The notes under the pieces were generated by a model. The model was not told where the DNA came from, did not search any database, and saw only the letters and a list, made by a program, of their open reading frames with translations. Positions 8,814 through 18,700 of a stretch of 37,784 bases of DNA are shown here, one piece after another. How positions within the stretch are numbered: the stretch's first letter is position 1; each line of letters opens with the position of its first letter. Origin of the DNA: Prevotellaceae bacterium (GTDB lineage Bacteria; Bacteroidota; Bacteroidia; Bacteroidales; Bacteroidaceae); the NCBI GenBank assembly GCA_029218445.1, contig JAQXRI010000015.1, forward strand, positions 1 through 37,784, given 5' to 3'. The position numbers were made by a program, and so were the translations under genes.

Positions 8814-10835
8814 CTATTTCTCTGCGGGCTGGTCGGCTTCCAATGGCCAATAAGGATTCTGATACAGCGGACTGTTTTCCTTTGTGGCATAGTCAGGAGC
8901 GGTCAGCAGGAACTGCTTCAATGGCAGTGGCTGCAGATAGTGGGCCATGTGCCAAGTGAGTCCATTACGATAGTTGTTGCTTGCCGACATGTTCACCTCG
9001 TGTGGACGATAGTACTCGCTAAGGTCGGGTGAAGAAACTGTTGCACTGGTTGAACCATCGGCACGGAGATTGTAGCCACCGTCAACATAGAGTTGGTTTT
9101 GCTCGCTGTTCCACAAGTGGATACCTTCGATGTGTGCAGGGTTGTTCATAAGCTGGTCGTAAGAACGCCAACGCTGGAGATCCATCTGGCGGAGTCCCTC
9201 GGCGATGAGTTCACAACGACGCTCACGACGAATGTTGTAGAGCACCTTGTCGGTAAGGAGCTGGCCGGCAGTGTATGCACCCCAGTCAAGAGCTTCCTTG
9301 TTCATGTCGGTAGCGGCGATGGTTGTCTGTGGGTCAATGGCCTCGCCGGTAAATCCTGCACGCTCACGTACAATCTTCCAATATTCAAGTATTTTGCCTG
9401 AAGAAATGTTCTTGTTAAGCATATATTGGGCTTCCATGTAGTTGAGCAGAGCCTCGGTGGCACGGAAGATGACGGCACCGTTGGCACAGTTGCCGTTGCC
9501 CGTCTGCGACTTGTCGAACGTGCCGCCCTTGCGCAGAGCATAGCCCGTTACATAGTTCAACTCTGAGTTGTTGCCCATGATATCGGCCAATGGCTCTTCC
9601 AGAACGTAGTGGTCTTCAGGAGCACTCATGTTCTTAAACACATTCACCTGCCCCGGCTGCTTGAGGAAAATGGTGAGGCGTGGGTCGCGATCGACGGCTA
9701 CCTTATTCACTGTACCATCGTCATACTTATAGCTTGAAGCGTAGATAGGCTTACCGTCCTTCATCAGATAGCTCTCAATGAGACTTCTGGTAACGCCAAC
9801 ACCATAGTCGCCATGCTGTATGGCAACCTCAACGCAGTTGACGATGCCAAGGCTCTTGCTGTATTCACGCCAAAGTAGAACTTCAGGTGTTCCCGACATG
9901 TCGATAGATCCCCAAATGTTGAAGTATGGGTTTTCAGGGTCGCCCTCCTTCTGAGGAACACTACCAGTGTTGGTAGCAAGCTGATTCTTATATTTCTCGG
10001 CAACAGTCTCGGCAGCCTTTGCGGCAACCTCGAAGAAGAATTTTGCCTCTTGCTCGATGCTTCCGGCCGGATATTGATAGCCTGAATTATAGTCTTTATT
10101 GGCACCTGGCCAGCCCTGTCCCAGAGGAACGAATGGAGTTCCGGCGAAGTTGGTCAGCCAAGAACCCTCATATAGAGCCACGCGCGACTTCAGCAGATTG
10201 GCGACATCGGGAGAGATGCGTGTGTGGCGCTTCTCAAAGTCGCTCTTCAAATAGGTAAGTGCCGTGTCGAGGTTGTTGATGATGAAACGAGCCACCTCGT
10301 TGCAAGGACGACGCTTGTTGGCTGCAACGAGAGTTGCTTCCTCATCAGGCAGAGCCTCTGTCACGATTGGCAGGTCGCCCCACTTCTGAAGCATGTCGAA
10401 ATAGCAGTAGGCGCGCATGAAATAGATTTCGCCGATGTAGTGACGGACATTGGCGTCTGCTCCATTTATTTGCTTGTTCTTGTATGCAGCAACTACATTG
10501 TTGAGCTGATAGTTGATGTTGCGTATGTTGCCCCAGCTCCAGTTGCCGTTATCGTTGCCTGTCTTCCAAAGTCCATTGCCGAACTTGCTGTCGGGCCACC
10601 AGTTCACCTGGTTGTCGGTCTGAACGTCATTGGCATAAATGCCGTAGCTCCAGTTGCCGTGTCCCGGCAATACGTCCTGATAAAATTGGTTGGCGGCAGC
10701 TTCAACCTTACTCTCGTCAGAGAAGAATCCTTCTGGCGTAAGGGACGATGGCGGCTCCTGCTCAAGAAAATCGTTGCATGAAGTGGCAGTTGCCACAAGA
10801 GCCAAAGCCATGAATGATAATTTATATAGTTTCAT
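8814..10835 (-). CDS. RagB/SusD family nutrient-uptake outer membrane lipoprotein
   Basis: MKLYKLSFMALALVATATSCNDFLEQEPPSSLTPEGFFSD N-terminus; 'EIYFMRAYCYFDMLQKWGDLPIV' SusD motif; start chosen at internal Met. Confidence 0.95.
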   Translation of the reverse strand: MKLYKLSFMALALVATATSCNDFLEQEPPSSLTPEGFFSDESKVEAAANQFYQDVLPGHGNWSYGIYANDVQTDNQVNWWPDSKFGNGLWKTGNDNGNWSWGNIRNINYQLNNVVAAYKNKQINGADANVRHYIGEIYFMRAYCYFDMLQKWGDLPIVTEALPDEEATLVAANKRRPCNEVARFIINNLDTALTYLKSDFEKRHTRISPDVANLLKSRVALYEGSWLTNFAGTPFVPLGQGWPGANKDYNSGYQYPAGSIEQEAKFFFEVAAKAAETVAEKYKNQLATNTGSVPQKEGDPENPYFNIWGSIDMSGTPEVLLWREYSKSLGIVNCVEVAIQHGDYGVGVTRSLIESYLMKDGKPIYASSYKYDDGTVNKVAVDRDPRLTIFLKQPGQVNVFKNMSAPEDHYVLEEPLADIMGNNSELNYVTGYALRKGGTFDKSQTGNGNCANGAVIFRATEALLNYMEAQYMLNKNISSGKILEYWKIVRERAGFTGEAIDPQTTIAATDMNKEALDWGAYTAGQLLTDKVLYNIRRERRCELIAEGLRQMDLQRWRSYDQLMNNPAHIEGIHLWNSEQNQLYVDGGYNLRADGSTSATVSSPDLSEYYRPHEVNMSASNNYRNGLTWHMAHYLQPLPLKQFLLTAPDYATKENSPLYQNPYWPLEADQPAEK

Positions 10836-10888
10836 AATGCTTGTCTTTTTATTTTGTAATTGTTCACTTTTCACTATACACTTCTCAC

Positions 10889-13800
10889 TTAGAATGTTAC
10901 GTTAACACCAAACGAATAGGTACGCTGCAGAGGATAACCGTTGCTGTGGTCGGTACCTATGGTTTCCGGGTCGAACTGGTCGGGCAGACTTGTGATGGTG
11001 AAGAGGTTCTCCATCGACACGAAGAAACGTACATTGTTGAGTCCTACGGTTCTCAGCACATTCTTCGGCAGGGTATAGCCAATCTGCAGGTTCTTCAGAC
11101 GTACGTAGGCTGCATTGAGCAGGTAGCGTGTCTGTGCCTGAATGTTCTTGTCGCTGTAGAGTACGCGTGGAAGCCATGCGCCGGTGTTTTCTGAACGGTA
11201 GCCGTTCTGTACTGACCAAGAGTCGCCGTCGCGGAAGTAGTCGTCAACACCGGTAATACCAGCTGCCCACCATACGCCAGAGTTGGTTGTACCGAAGAGG
11301 TATTCAGCGCCACCGCCCCAAGAGCCAGTGAGTGCGAAGTCGCGCTTTAATACACCCTGGAAGAATGCGCTAAAGTCAAAGCCCTTCCAGCTTGCATTGA
11401 GGTTAAGACCAGTGAGGAAGCGAGGAGTAGAATTGCCTATGACCTTGAGGTCGCCATGGTCGTCGAGAGTTTCGGCGCCACGCGAAATCTTACCGTCACC
11501 GTTGAGGTCGGCATACATGATGTCGCCTGAAGCCCAGTTGCTGCCTATTGAGCTTTGGTCAACCTTTGCAAGATGAGCGTCCATCTCTTCCTGAGTCTTT
11601 GCGAGTCCTGCTGTCTCGAAGCCCCATATCTCATTGATGTAGCGTCCGGCTATATAAGTATAGATGTTGTTGGTAGGGTTGTTTGGATAGCGCGTAATCT
11701 TTGTACGGGCGTCAGAGATGTTGAACGTTGCACCGTATGAAAGGCCGTTGGCAAGACGGTCGCGCCATGTCAGCTGGAACTCCCAACCAGAGGTACGGAG
11801 GTCGGTGTTGTTGGTAACGGGCACACCAGTACCAAGTATTGAAGGCAGTTCAGGAGCGTTGCCCACCATGTCCTTGGTGTTGCGGATGTAGTAGTCGAAC
11901 GAACCGGTCAAACGGTTGTTGAACAATCCGAAGTCAAGACCGATGTCCCAGCTCTCGATGCGTTCCCATGTGAGAAGTGCCGAAACGAGGCTTGGAGCTG
12001 ATGTGACGTTAGGCTTCTTGCCGTTCTGCAGCCATGAGCCTGATGCGGGATAGTAGCCTACGGTCTGATAGGTCTGATACCAGTTGTTGGTGTTCTGGTT
12101 GCCGAGCGAACCGTAAGAGGCACGAATCTTCAAGGTGTTGACAGTGTTGACGAGTGGTTCCCAGAACTTCTCGCGTGCCACGTTCCAACCGAGTGATACT
12201 GAAGGGAATGTCTTCCACATGTGGTCGGTACGGAAACGTGATGTACCGTCGTGACGAATGTTGAACTCGAAGAGGTAACGCTCGTCGTAGTTGTAGTTCA
12301 AGCGGCCGAAGAAACCTGCCGTCTGCCACTGGTTGCGTGCGCCGTTGACAGAAGGAACAATCTCCTTGCCGTCGTAGCCAAGACCTGAGGTGAGGTCGAT
12401 TTCAGGACGTGTGGGATCGAGTATGCCGTTGCGCTGAACGCCAAACACGAGCTGCTTAAGTTGCTCTGCCTGGAAACCACCGAGTACGTGGAAATTGTGG
12501 CGCTTGGCAAGCTGGAATGTATATTCGGTGTAGGCCTGGAAGTTGAAGTAGTTCTCCTTCTTCAAGTCCTCATGAACGTTTGAGCTCTTGTCATAAACCC
12601 ATGGGTCTCCGTTCTCGTCGTAGTTGTATGTCATCTGCTTCTCCCAATGGCGAGTACTGTTGTCTGTACGATAGGTAAGGTCGAAGTGTGTCAGCCAGTT
12701 CTTTATTGGCTCAAGCACGAAACTCAACTGGTGAGTAAGAATGTCACGCTGTGTAAGGTCCTGACCCGCTGTGGCAAGACCAAGGGCAGGTGACGGAGAG
12801 TCAACATAATGGCCGTTGCGGTCGTAGAGAGGCAGTATAGGCCATCCCTGACGGGTCATGTCGTTGTAGAGGCTCTCGGTCAGCTTAGAGGGACGCTCAA
12901 AGTCGGTGCGTGCCCAACGCATGTTGTAGTTCATCTTCAGCCAGTCGGTAATCTTGATGCCCAATTTGGCTGTTCCAGTGTAACGATTGAACTTATCGTC
13001 GGCGAGCTTCATGAAACCGTTGTTGTTCAGATAGTTGAACGAAGCATAGTAGTCAACGTCTTCTGTACCGCCACTTACGCTGGCATTATGTTCCATAGAG
13101 AATGTCGAGGTCTTGAACACGGCATCGTACCAGTCAACGTCGTCAACACCATTGCCGTAGCCATCGGCATATACGCCATTGACGGCTTCAATGCCATAAA
13201 GTATGTTGCCATTGGCATCCTTTCGAGTGCCGGGACCTATAGGTGTGGCCTCGTGGTAAGCCTTGATTTTTGCCATGCGCTCGGCATCGAAGAATGTACC
13301 CCAACCAGAGTTGGCGTAAGCATCGTTGACCCAAGAAGCATAATCAACGGAGTTCATCATGTGCTTTTGGCTGATGAGGTTGCTGAAACGGAAACTGTTG
13401 TTGTAGTTAACAGTTGGCTTTCCGCTCTTACCTTTCTTGGTAGTTATGAGAATAACGCCGAAAGGCGCACGCGAACCGTAGATTGAAGACGCTGCGGCAT
13501 CCTTCAATACTGAGATGTTCTCAATGTCCTGAGGGTTCACTGTGTTGATGTCACCCTCGGCACCGTCAATAAGTATAAGTGGCGAACCACTTGAGCCTTG
13601 TCCTATAGTACCAGTACCACGCACGTTGATGCTCGTCGTAGCGTCCATAGAACCACTTGACGATGAAATCTGCAGACCAGGCATCATACCTTGCAATGCT
13701 TGAGCAGCACTTGTTACAGGGCGTTCGGCCAAATCGTCACCATTCACCATAGCGACGGCACCGGTCAGATTAACCTTCTTTTGAGTGCCGAAACCTACTA

Positions 13801-14182
13801 CGACAACTTCATTGAGTGAATGGGTGTCATCTTTCATTACAATTTTCATCGGAGCAGCTGTAGCCTTTACAACAATTGGCTTCATGCCGACATACGAAAT
13901 CTCAAGTTCTGCTCCTGGAGTTGCGTTGAGTGTAAAGTTTCCGTCGAGGTCAGAAATTGCCCCCCCCGAATTAGCTCCTTTAACCTTAATGGTAGCACCT
14001 ATTACGGCCTCACCACTTTCGTCAACCACTGTACCGGTAATCTTACCGACAGACTGCTGTACGCCTTGTGTAGCTTGAACTGCATACATCTCTTGTGGTG
14101 TCAGCGTAAGTCCTGCTGCCAGCGCCATCAAAAAGACGGTCGTCTTCGATGGTAATGAAAATGAATGTTGTTCCATAAACAT
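10889..14182 (-). CDS. SusC/RagA family TonB-linked outer membrane protein
   Basis: CarboxypepD_reg-like 'KITGTVVDESGEAVIGATIKVKG', TonB box/plug 'NEVVVVGFGTQKKVNLTGAVAMV', C-terminal 'RTYSFGVNVTF' beta strand; alternative Met at 14176. Confidence 0.96.
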   Translation of the reverse strand: MFMEQHSFSLPSKTTVFLMALAAGLTLTPQEMYAVQATQGVQQSVGKITGTVVDESGEAVIGATIKVKGANSGGAISDLDGNFTLNATPGAELEISYVGMKPIVVKATAAPMKIVMKDDTHSLNEVVVVGFGTQKKVNLTGAVAMVNGDDLAERPVTSAAQALQGMMPGLQISSSSGSMDATTSINVRGTGTIGQGSSGSPLILIDGAEGDINTVNPQDIENISVLKDAAASSIYGSRAPFGVILITTKKGKSGKPTVNYNNSFRFSNLISQKHMMNSVDYASWVNDAYANSGWGTFFDAERMAKIKAYHEATPIGPGTRKDANGNILYGIEAVNGVYADGYGNGVDDVDWYDAVFKTSTFSMEHNASVSGGTEDVDYYASFNYLNNNGFMKLADDKFNRYTGTAKLGIKITDWLKMNYNMRWARTDFERPSKLTESLYNDMTRQGWPILPLYDRNGHYVDSPSPALGLATAGQDLTQRDILTHQLSFVLEPIKNWLTHFDLTYRTDNSTRHWEKQMTYNYDENGDPWVYDKSSNVHEDLKKENYFNFQAYTEYTFQLAKRHNFHVLGGFQAEQLKQLVFGVQRNGILDPTRPEIDLTSGLGYDGKEIVPSVNGARNQWQTAGFFGRLNYNYDERYLFEFNIRHDGTSRFRTDHMWKTFPSVSLGWNVAREKFWEPLVNTVNTLKIRASYGSLGNQNTNNWYQTYQTVGYYPASGSWLQNGKKPNVTSAPSLVSALLTWERIESWDIGLDFGLFNNRLTGSFDYYIRNTKDMVGNAPELPSILGTGVPVTNNTDLRTSGWEFQLTWRDRLANGLSYGATFNISDARTKITRYPNNPTNNIYTYIAGRYINEIWGFETAGLAKTQEEMDAHLAKVDQSSIGSNWASGDIMYADLNGDGKISRGAETLDDHGDLKVIGNSTPRFLTGLNLNASWKGFDFSAFFQGVLKRDFALTGSWGGGAEYLFGTTNSGVWWAAGITGVDDYFRDGDSWSVQNGYRSENTGAWLPRVLYSDKNIQAQTRYLLNAAYVRLKNLQIGYTLPKNVLRTVGLNNVRFFVSMENLFTITSLPDQFDPETIGTDHSNGYPLQRTYSFGVNVTF

Positions 14183-14284
14183 TTAGTTTAATTGTTTGCT
14201 TAAGTTTATTTAGTGTCTTTATTAGTATTTAATTTTATGTCATTTACAGTTAGCACATGCGTATTTACACAATGTAAAACGTGG

Positions 14285-14297
14285 ACAACAATGTTGT
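14285..14297. promoter_or_regulatory. Palindrome ACAACAATGTTGT upstream of susC, possible regulator site
   Basis: 6-bp perfect arms around one base, ~105 bp upstream of the susC start. Confidence 0.25.
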
Positions 14298-14384
14298 TTT
14301 GGGTGCAAATTTCGCTCTTTTTTCGCAACTTTGCGTCCCCAATAAATCATTTTAGGTACATAAATAGTTATTTACGGGTATTTT

Positions 14385-15524
14385 TTAATAAATTTCCCAT
14401 TCTTCCTGCCAATTTATTACAGGCACGTCGTTTTCAAAGTCAATGGGCAGCCAAATGTAACGTGCATCGCTTGGATGTTTGGGGCGCCAAATGTCGGCCA
14501 TGAAGATATATTGGTCGCCACGCTGAAGTATATATGTTGACTGACCACCAAACGTAATGTCGGCCTTTGGCCCACGGCATGGGTTGGGGTGTTGTTTCCA
14601 AGGTCCCCAGATGCTTGGAGCCGAGAACATGCGGGCCATGTTCGGATCCCAGCCAGTGCATCCGCTGGTTATCATCCAATAAGTGTTGCCGCGTCGGAAA
14701 ATGGCAGGAGCTTCGTTTTGGCCACCGGGAGCCACGCGAGTGTAACGACCGGTATGCGCCGTATAGTCGGCGGTCAATTCAGCAATATGCAGCGTCAGAT
14801 TGTCTTCAGATGAAAAAATATGATAGGCACGTCCGTCGGTATCTACATAAAGGGTCATGTCGCGAGCCATCTGTCCCGCAGGCAGCTTATGTCCTTCGGT
14901 TTCGTGAGCCACAAGGTCGCGTTTCAGGAATAGGCCCTTCTTGATGGCATTACGCCAAACGGGAGTCCACCATTCCTTATAGTTTTCGGCATTCAGTGTA
15001 TCGAGCATGGCGATGTCGTCGGCAGTGAACTCTACGGGATATAGTCCGGCATTGGCACGGTCGGAACGCAAGAACTTGAAAGGACCCTTAGGAGAGTCGC
15101 TCGTGGCCACGCCATAGCGAGCCTGCCAATAGCCCTCGCCCTTCATTTCGAGGTGGAACCACATTACAAACTTCTTTGTAGCCTCATTGTAAATCACCTT
15201 TGGTCGTTCAAGCACGCATCCACGCTCAATGTCATGCCCTTTCTCGTCAACCACGCTCAAGGCCACGCCTTCGTAACGCCAGTCGGCAAGGTTTTTCGAC
15301 GAATAGCAGGTGACTCCCACCAGGGCGGAACTTGTGTCGTCAGCCTTATGTTCACCATACCAATAGTAAGTGTCGCCATGCTTCAGCACACCGCCACCAT
15401 GGGCATTGATGTGGATTCCCCGGTTGTCTTTCCATATTTCTCCCGGCTTGATGGTTCCCTTAGCCATAGCAAGGCATGGGAACAGTAACAGTATTAGTAC
15501 AGATAAGAATACTTTGTTGTTCAT
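14385..15524 (-). CDS. Glycoside hydrolase family 43-like secreted enzyme
   Basis: Signal peptide; 'INAHGGGVLKHGDTYYWYGEHKAD', 'ERPKVIYNEATKKFVMWFHLE', 'NEAPAIFRRGNTYWMITSGCTGWDPN' five-bladed propeller GH43 motifs. Confidence 0.85.
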   Translation of the reverse strand: MNNKVFLSVLILLLFPCLAMAKGTIKPGEIWKDNRGIHINAHGGGVLKHGDTYYWYGEHKADDTSSALVGVTCYSSKNLADWRYEGVALSVVDEKGHDIERGCVLERPKVIYNEATKKFVMWFHLEMKGEGYWQARYGVATSDSPKGPFKFLRSDRANAGLYPVEFTADDIAMLDTLNAENYKEWWTPVWRNAIKKGLFLKRDLVAHETEGHKLPAGQMARDMTLYVDTDGRAYHIFSSEDNLTLHIAELTADYTAHTGRYTRVAPGGQNEAPAIFRRGNTYWMITSGCTGWDPNMARMFSAPSIWGPWKQHPNPCRGPKADITFGGQSTYILQRGDQYIFMADIWRPKHPSDARYIWLPIDFENDVPVINWQEEWEIY

Positions 15525-15556
15525 AAGTTTTTTATTATAGAGTTAGATTTTCGTTG

Positions 15557-15564
15557 CAAAATTA
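15557..15564 (-). promoter_or_regulatory. -7 promoter element TAATTTTG for the GH43 gene
   Basis: CAAAATTA on + strand, 33 nt upstream of start. Confidence 0.5.
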
Positions 15565-15701
15565 GTGGATTATTGGATTAAATGTGGCTACATAAAATGA
15601 TTTTAGGGACAGAAAACGTTATTTCAAGCATCAAAAGCATCTTTTTTGGGCAGAAAGCAATAATATTTGTCTTTTAATGACGGTCTATTGATTTTTTTTT
15701 G

Positions 15702-15709
15702 TAACTTTG
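15702..15709 (+). promoter_or_regulatory. -7 promoter element TAACTTTG for the HTCS gene, preceded by a T9 tract
   Basis: TAnnTTTG match 41 nt upstream of ATG 15751. Confidence 0.5.
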
Positions 15710-15750
15710 CCACAACTAACAACTATTAAGGAAAGTCCATAAAACTGACG

Positions 15751-18700
15751 ATGAAAACAGCAACGACAATTATCCTATACTTATGCACAGCATTGTTTGC
15801 CCACGCATACGACTTGCCAAACAACGACGAGCATATTATAAACAACGCCGCACAAATAAGCATCCACGCCTTTGACAGCGACGAGTCAGGACGCTTGATG
15901 ATTGACCATAACGGCATGTTGTGGATGGGTTCAAGCAATGGACTCATATCGTTTGACGGCTATCTGTTCAAATCGTACAGGTCGGATGCCTTCACCACAG
16001 GCATTCTGCCAAACAACGTCGTAATATCGCTGACCGAAGACCTTGACGACAATATATGGATTGGTACGCGCGACGGACTGGTGAAAATGGACAGAAGAAA
16101 GGGCCTGTTCAAAACCTATAGGCTGCCGGGAAAGAACCAAAGAATTATATATTGCCTATACACAACCAAAGACGGAACGGTGTGGATAGGCACCGACGGA
16201 GGCCTGACGAGATACGACAAGAAGACCGACTCGTTCTACACTTACAACATCGACACTTACTATAGTGTAAAGTCGATAAAGGAAGACCAAAAGGGCAACC
16301 TCTACATCGGAACATGGGACTCGGGATTGATGCGCCTCCGTTCTGACCGCACTACCATTGACCAGTATCCACCGCTCAACTCCCTCAACTCGGCCTATTC
16401 GCTGTTCATCGACAGCCGCCAGCGACTTTGGATAGGCACGTGGGAATACGGAATGGCCATGATAGAGAATCCCGACAACTACACGAATCCCATAATCAAA
16501 CGCTACTACGCCCCTGGAAGCACGCTGAAGATAGTGAACAACATCATTGAGGACCCGCTGACCCACAAGATTTGGGTTTGCGGCAGAGAGGGCATCGGCA
16601 TATATGATGAAGGGGAAGACAAGTTCAGACTGTTTGAGAAATACAAGTATTGCGGCGACATAGTGACCGACAATCACGGACACATATTCGTGGCAACCGT
16701 GGAAAACGGAATACTCAAGCTGGACACCAACCCACGTGAATATAAAGTATTCCCTCTTAACGCTACTGCCGAAAGCCGTCCGGCAGGCAACATTGAAAGC
16801 ATGTACACAGCCGACGGACGATGGTTCTGGCTCGGACTTAAGCCATGCGGATTGGCACTTTACGATTTGCAAACTGGCAACACCTTATACAATATGGACA
16901 TCCCGCTGCTGAAACGCCACCCCGAGGCCGCCAATATTACCAAGGCCATCGTACCTTCGATAATAGGCGACAAGGGGAAAATATGGATGGCCAACAGCAG
17001 CTATGGATTATATATGGTCGATGGAGACGACATCAGGCTGATGAACACTGAAAACACCCATTTCATCGTTGACGATTACGTCAACTGTCTTTTCCGCGAC
17101 CGCGACGGCAACATCTGGGTAGGACAACGAGGCGGTCTGAGCGTGGTGTTCCCCGACCTTACAGGCAAACAAGTCATACTTAAGGACACAAAGAGAAACT
17201 ACTCTGTGTGTGATGTGAGAAACATCAGCCAAGACAAGAAAGGCAACATCTGGATAGCAACCGACAATGAAGGAATAATAAGACTTACGGGCAACCCACG
17301 ACAGCCCAAGGGCATAAGGACAAAACAATACAGTCCACGACACAACAACTTTGTGTCGAGCGAGGCCATGCAGTGCCTTGAAGACTCGCGCGGAAGGATG
17401 TGGGCGGTATCCAACGGCGGAGGACTGTTTGAATACAACGCCGCCACCGACTGTTTCGAGCCGCGCAACATGGAGTATCATATCACAGCTTCACGCATGT
17501 GCGCCATAACAGAAGACAACTTCGGCTGCATTTGGGTAAGTACCGACAAGGCGTTTCTCAAGCTCAACTTCAGCAATGGCAAGACTCCTTCCATAAAAAC
17601 ATTCCCCAACGAGGACGGGCGTGGAAAACGGCTTGCCTCAATGAACAACATCTACAAATGGGGCAACGAACTGTATTTAGGCGGCAACAGGGCTCTGCTC
17701 TCTATTACCCCCAAAAAGCCAAGAACTCAGGCAAAGCCCATTTCGAAACTCATTGTCACCGACATATACATCGACGACCAGCCTATAAAGTCAATTGACT
17801 CTCTTTTGCATCGGACAATCATCGATGACACGCCGATATATGCACAAAAAATCACCATTCCACCGACAATAAACAAGTTCTCCATAGAATTTGCACTGCT
17901 CAACTATTTCAACCAAGACCAAACGAGCTATGCCTATTTCCTCGAAGGATATGACAAAGATTGGCACTACATTGATGCCACTTCAAGAAAAGCCACTTTT
18001 GAAAATCTTCCTTGGGGAGAATACAAACTGTACATAAAAGCAACAGACAACTCGGGCAATACGCAAGAGCTGCCTTATGGCATCAGCATACACATACTTC
18101 CACCATGGTACGCCACATGGTGGGCTTTCGGTGGCTATATTATCATGCTTGTGGTTGTCATTTTGGTTTGCGTCATGTGGTACAGAAACTACATGTGGAC
18201 TAAAAACCGACTTCAGATGGCCGTCGTATTTACAAACATCACACATGAGCTGCTGACTCCACTCACGGTAATAAAGGCTGTGGTTGACGAGGTGAAGGCG
18301 GCATATCCGTCACTCGGCAACGAGCATGAGCTCATCAACAGCAACATCAACAAGATAACACGACTGCTCCGACAAATACTTGAAGTAAGAAAGTCGCAGG
18401 CAGGACAGCTGAAGATAAAAGTGAGCCAAAACGACCTTGCCGGCTTCATTTCGAACATCTGCCACAACCTGCGGCCTATGGCTACGGCCAAAAACATCGA
18501 CCTTACACTAAGGTGCGACAAGCCTGAAAGACTGGGCAAGGCATGGTTTGACACCGACAAAGTAGAAACAATACTAAGCAACCTCATCTCAAATTCCATA
18601 AAATACGGGAAAGAGAAGGGTGTGGTAGAAATCACCTTGACGCAAGAAAAAGGACAGGCCACAATCACCATAGAAGACAATGGAATAGGCATGAACCGAC

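Noticed and set aside
12809-13486. 225-aa + strand ORF antisense to susC
   Set aside because: Shadow ORF; susC frame has strong family motifs
18210-18300. Degenerate histidine kinase in the HTCS (HELLTPL rather than HELRTPL)
   Set aside because: The phospho-accepting His and HATPase motifs are intact, and HELLTPL-type variants are plausible within HTCS proteins
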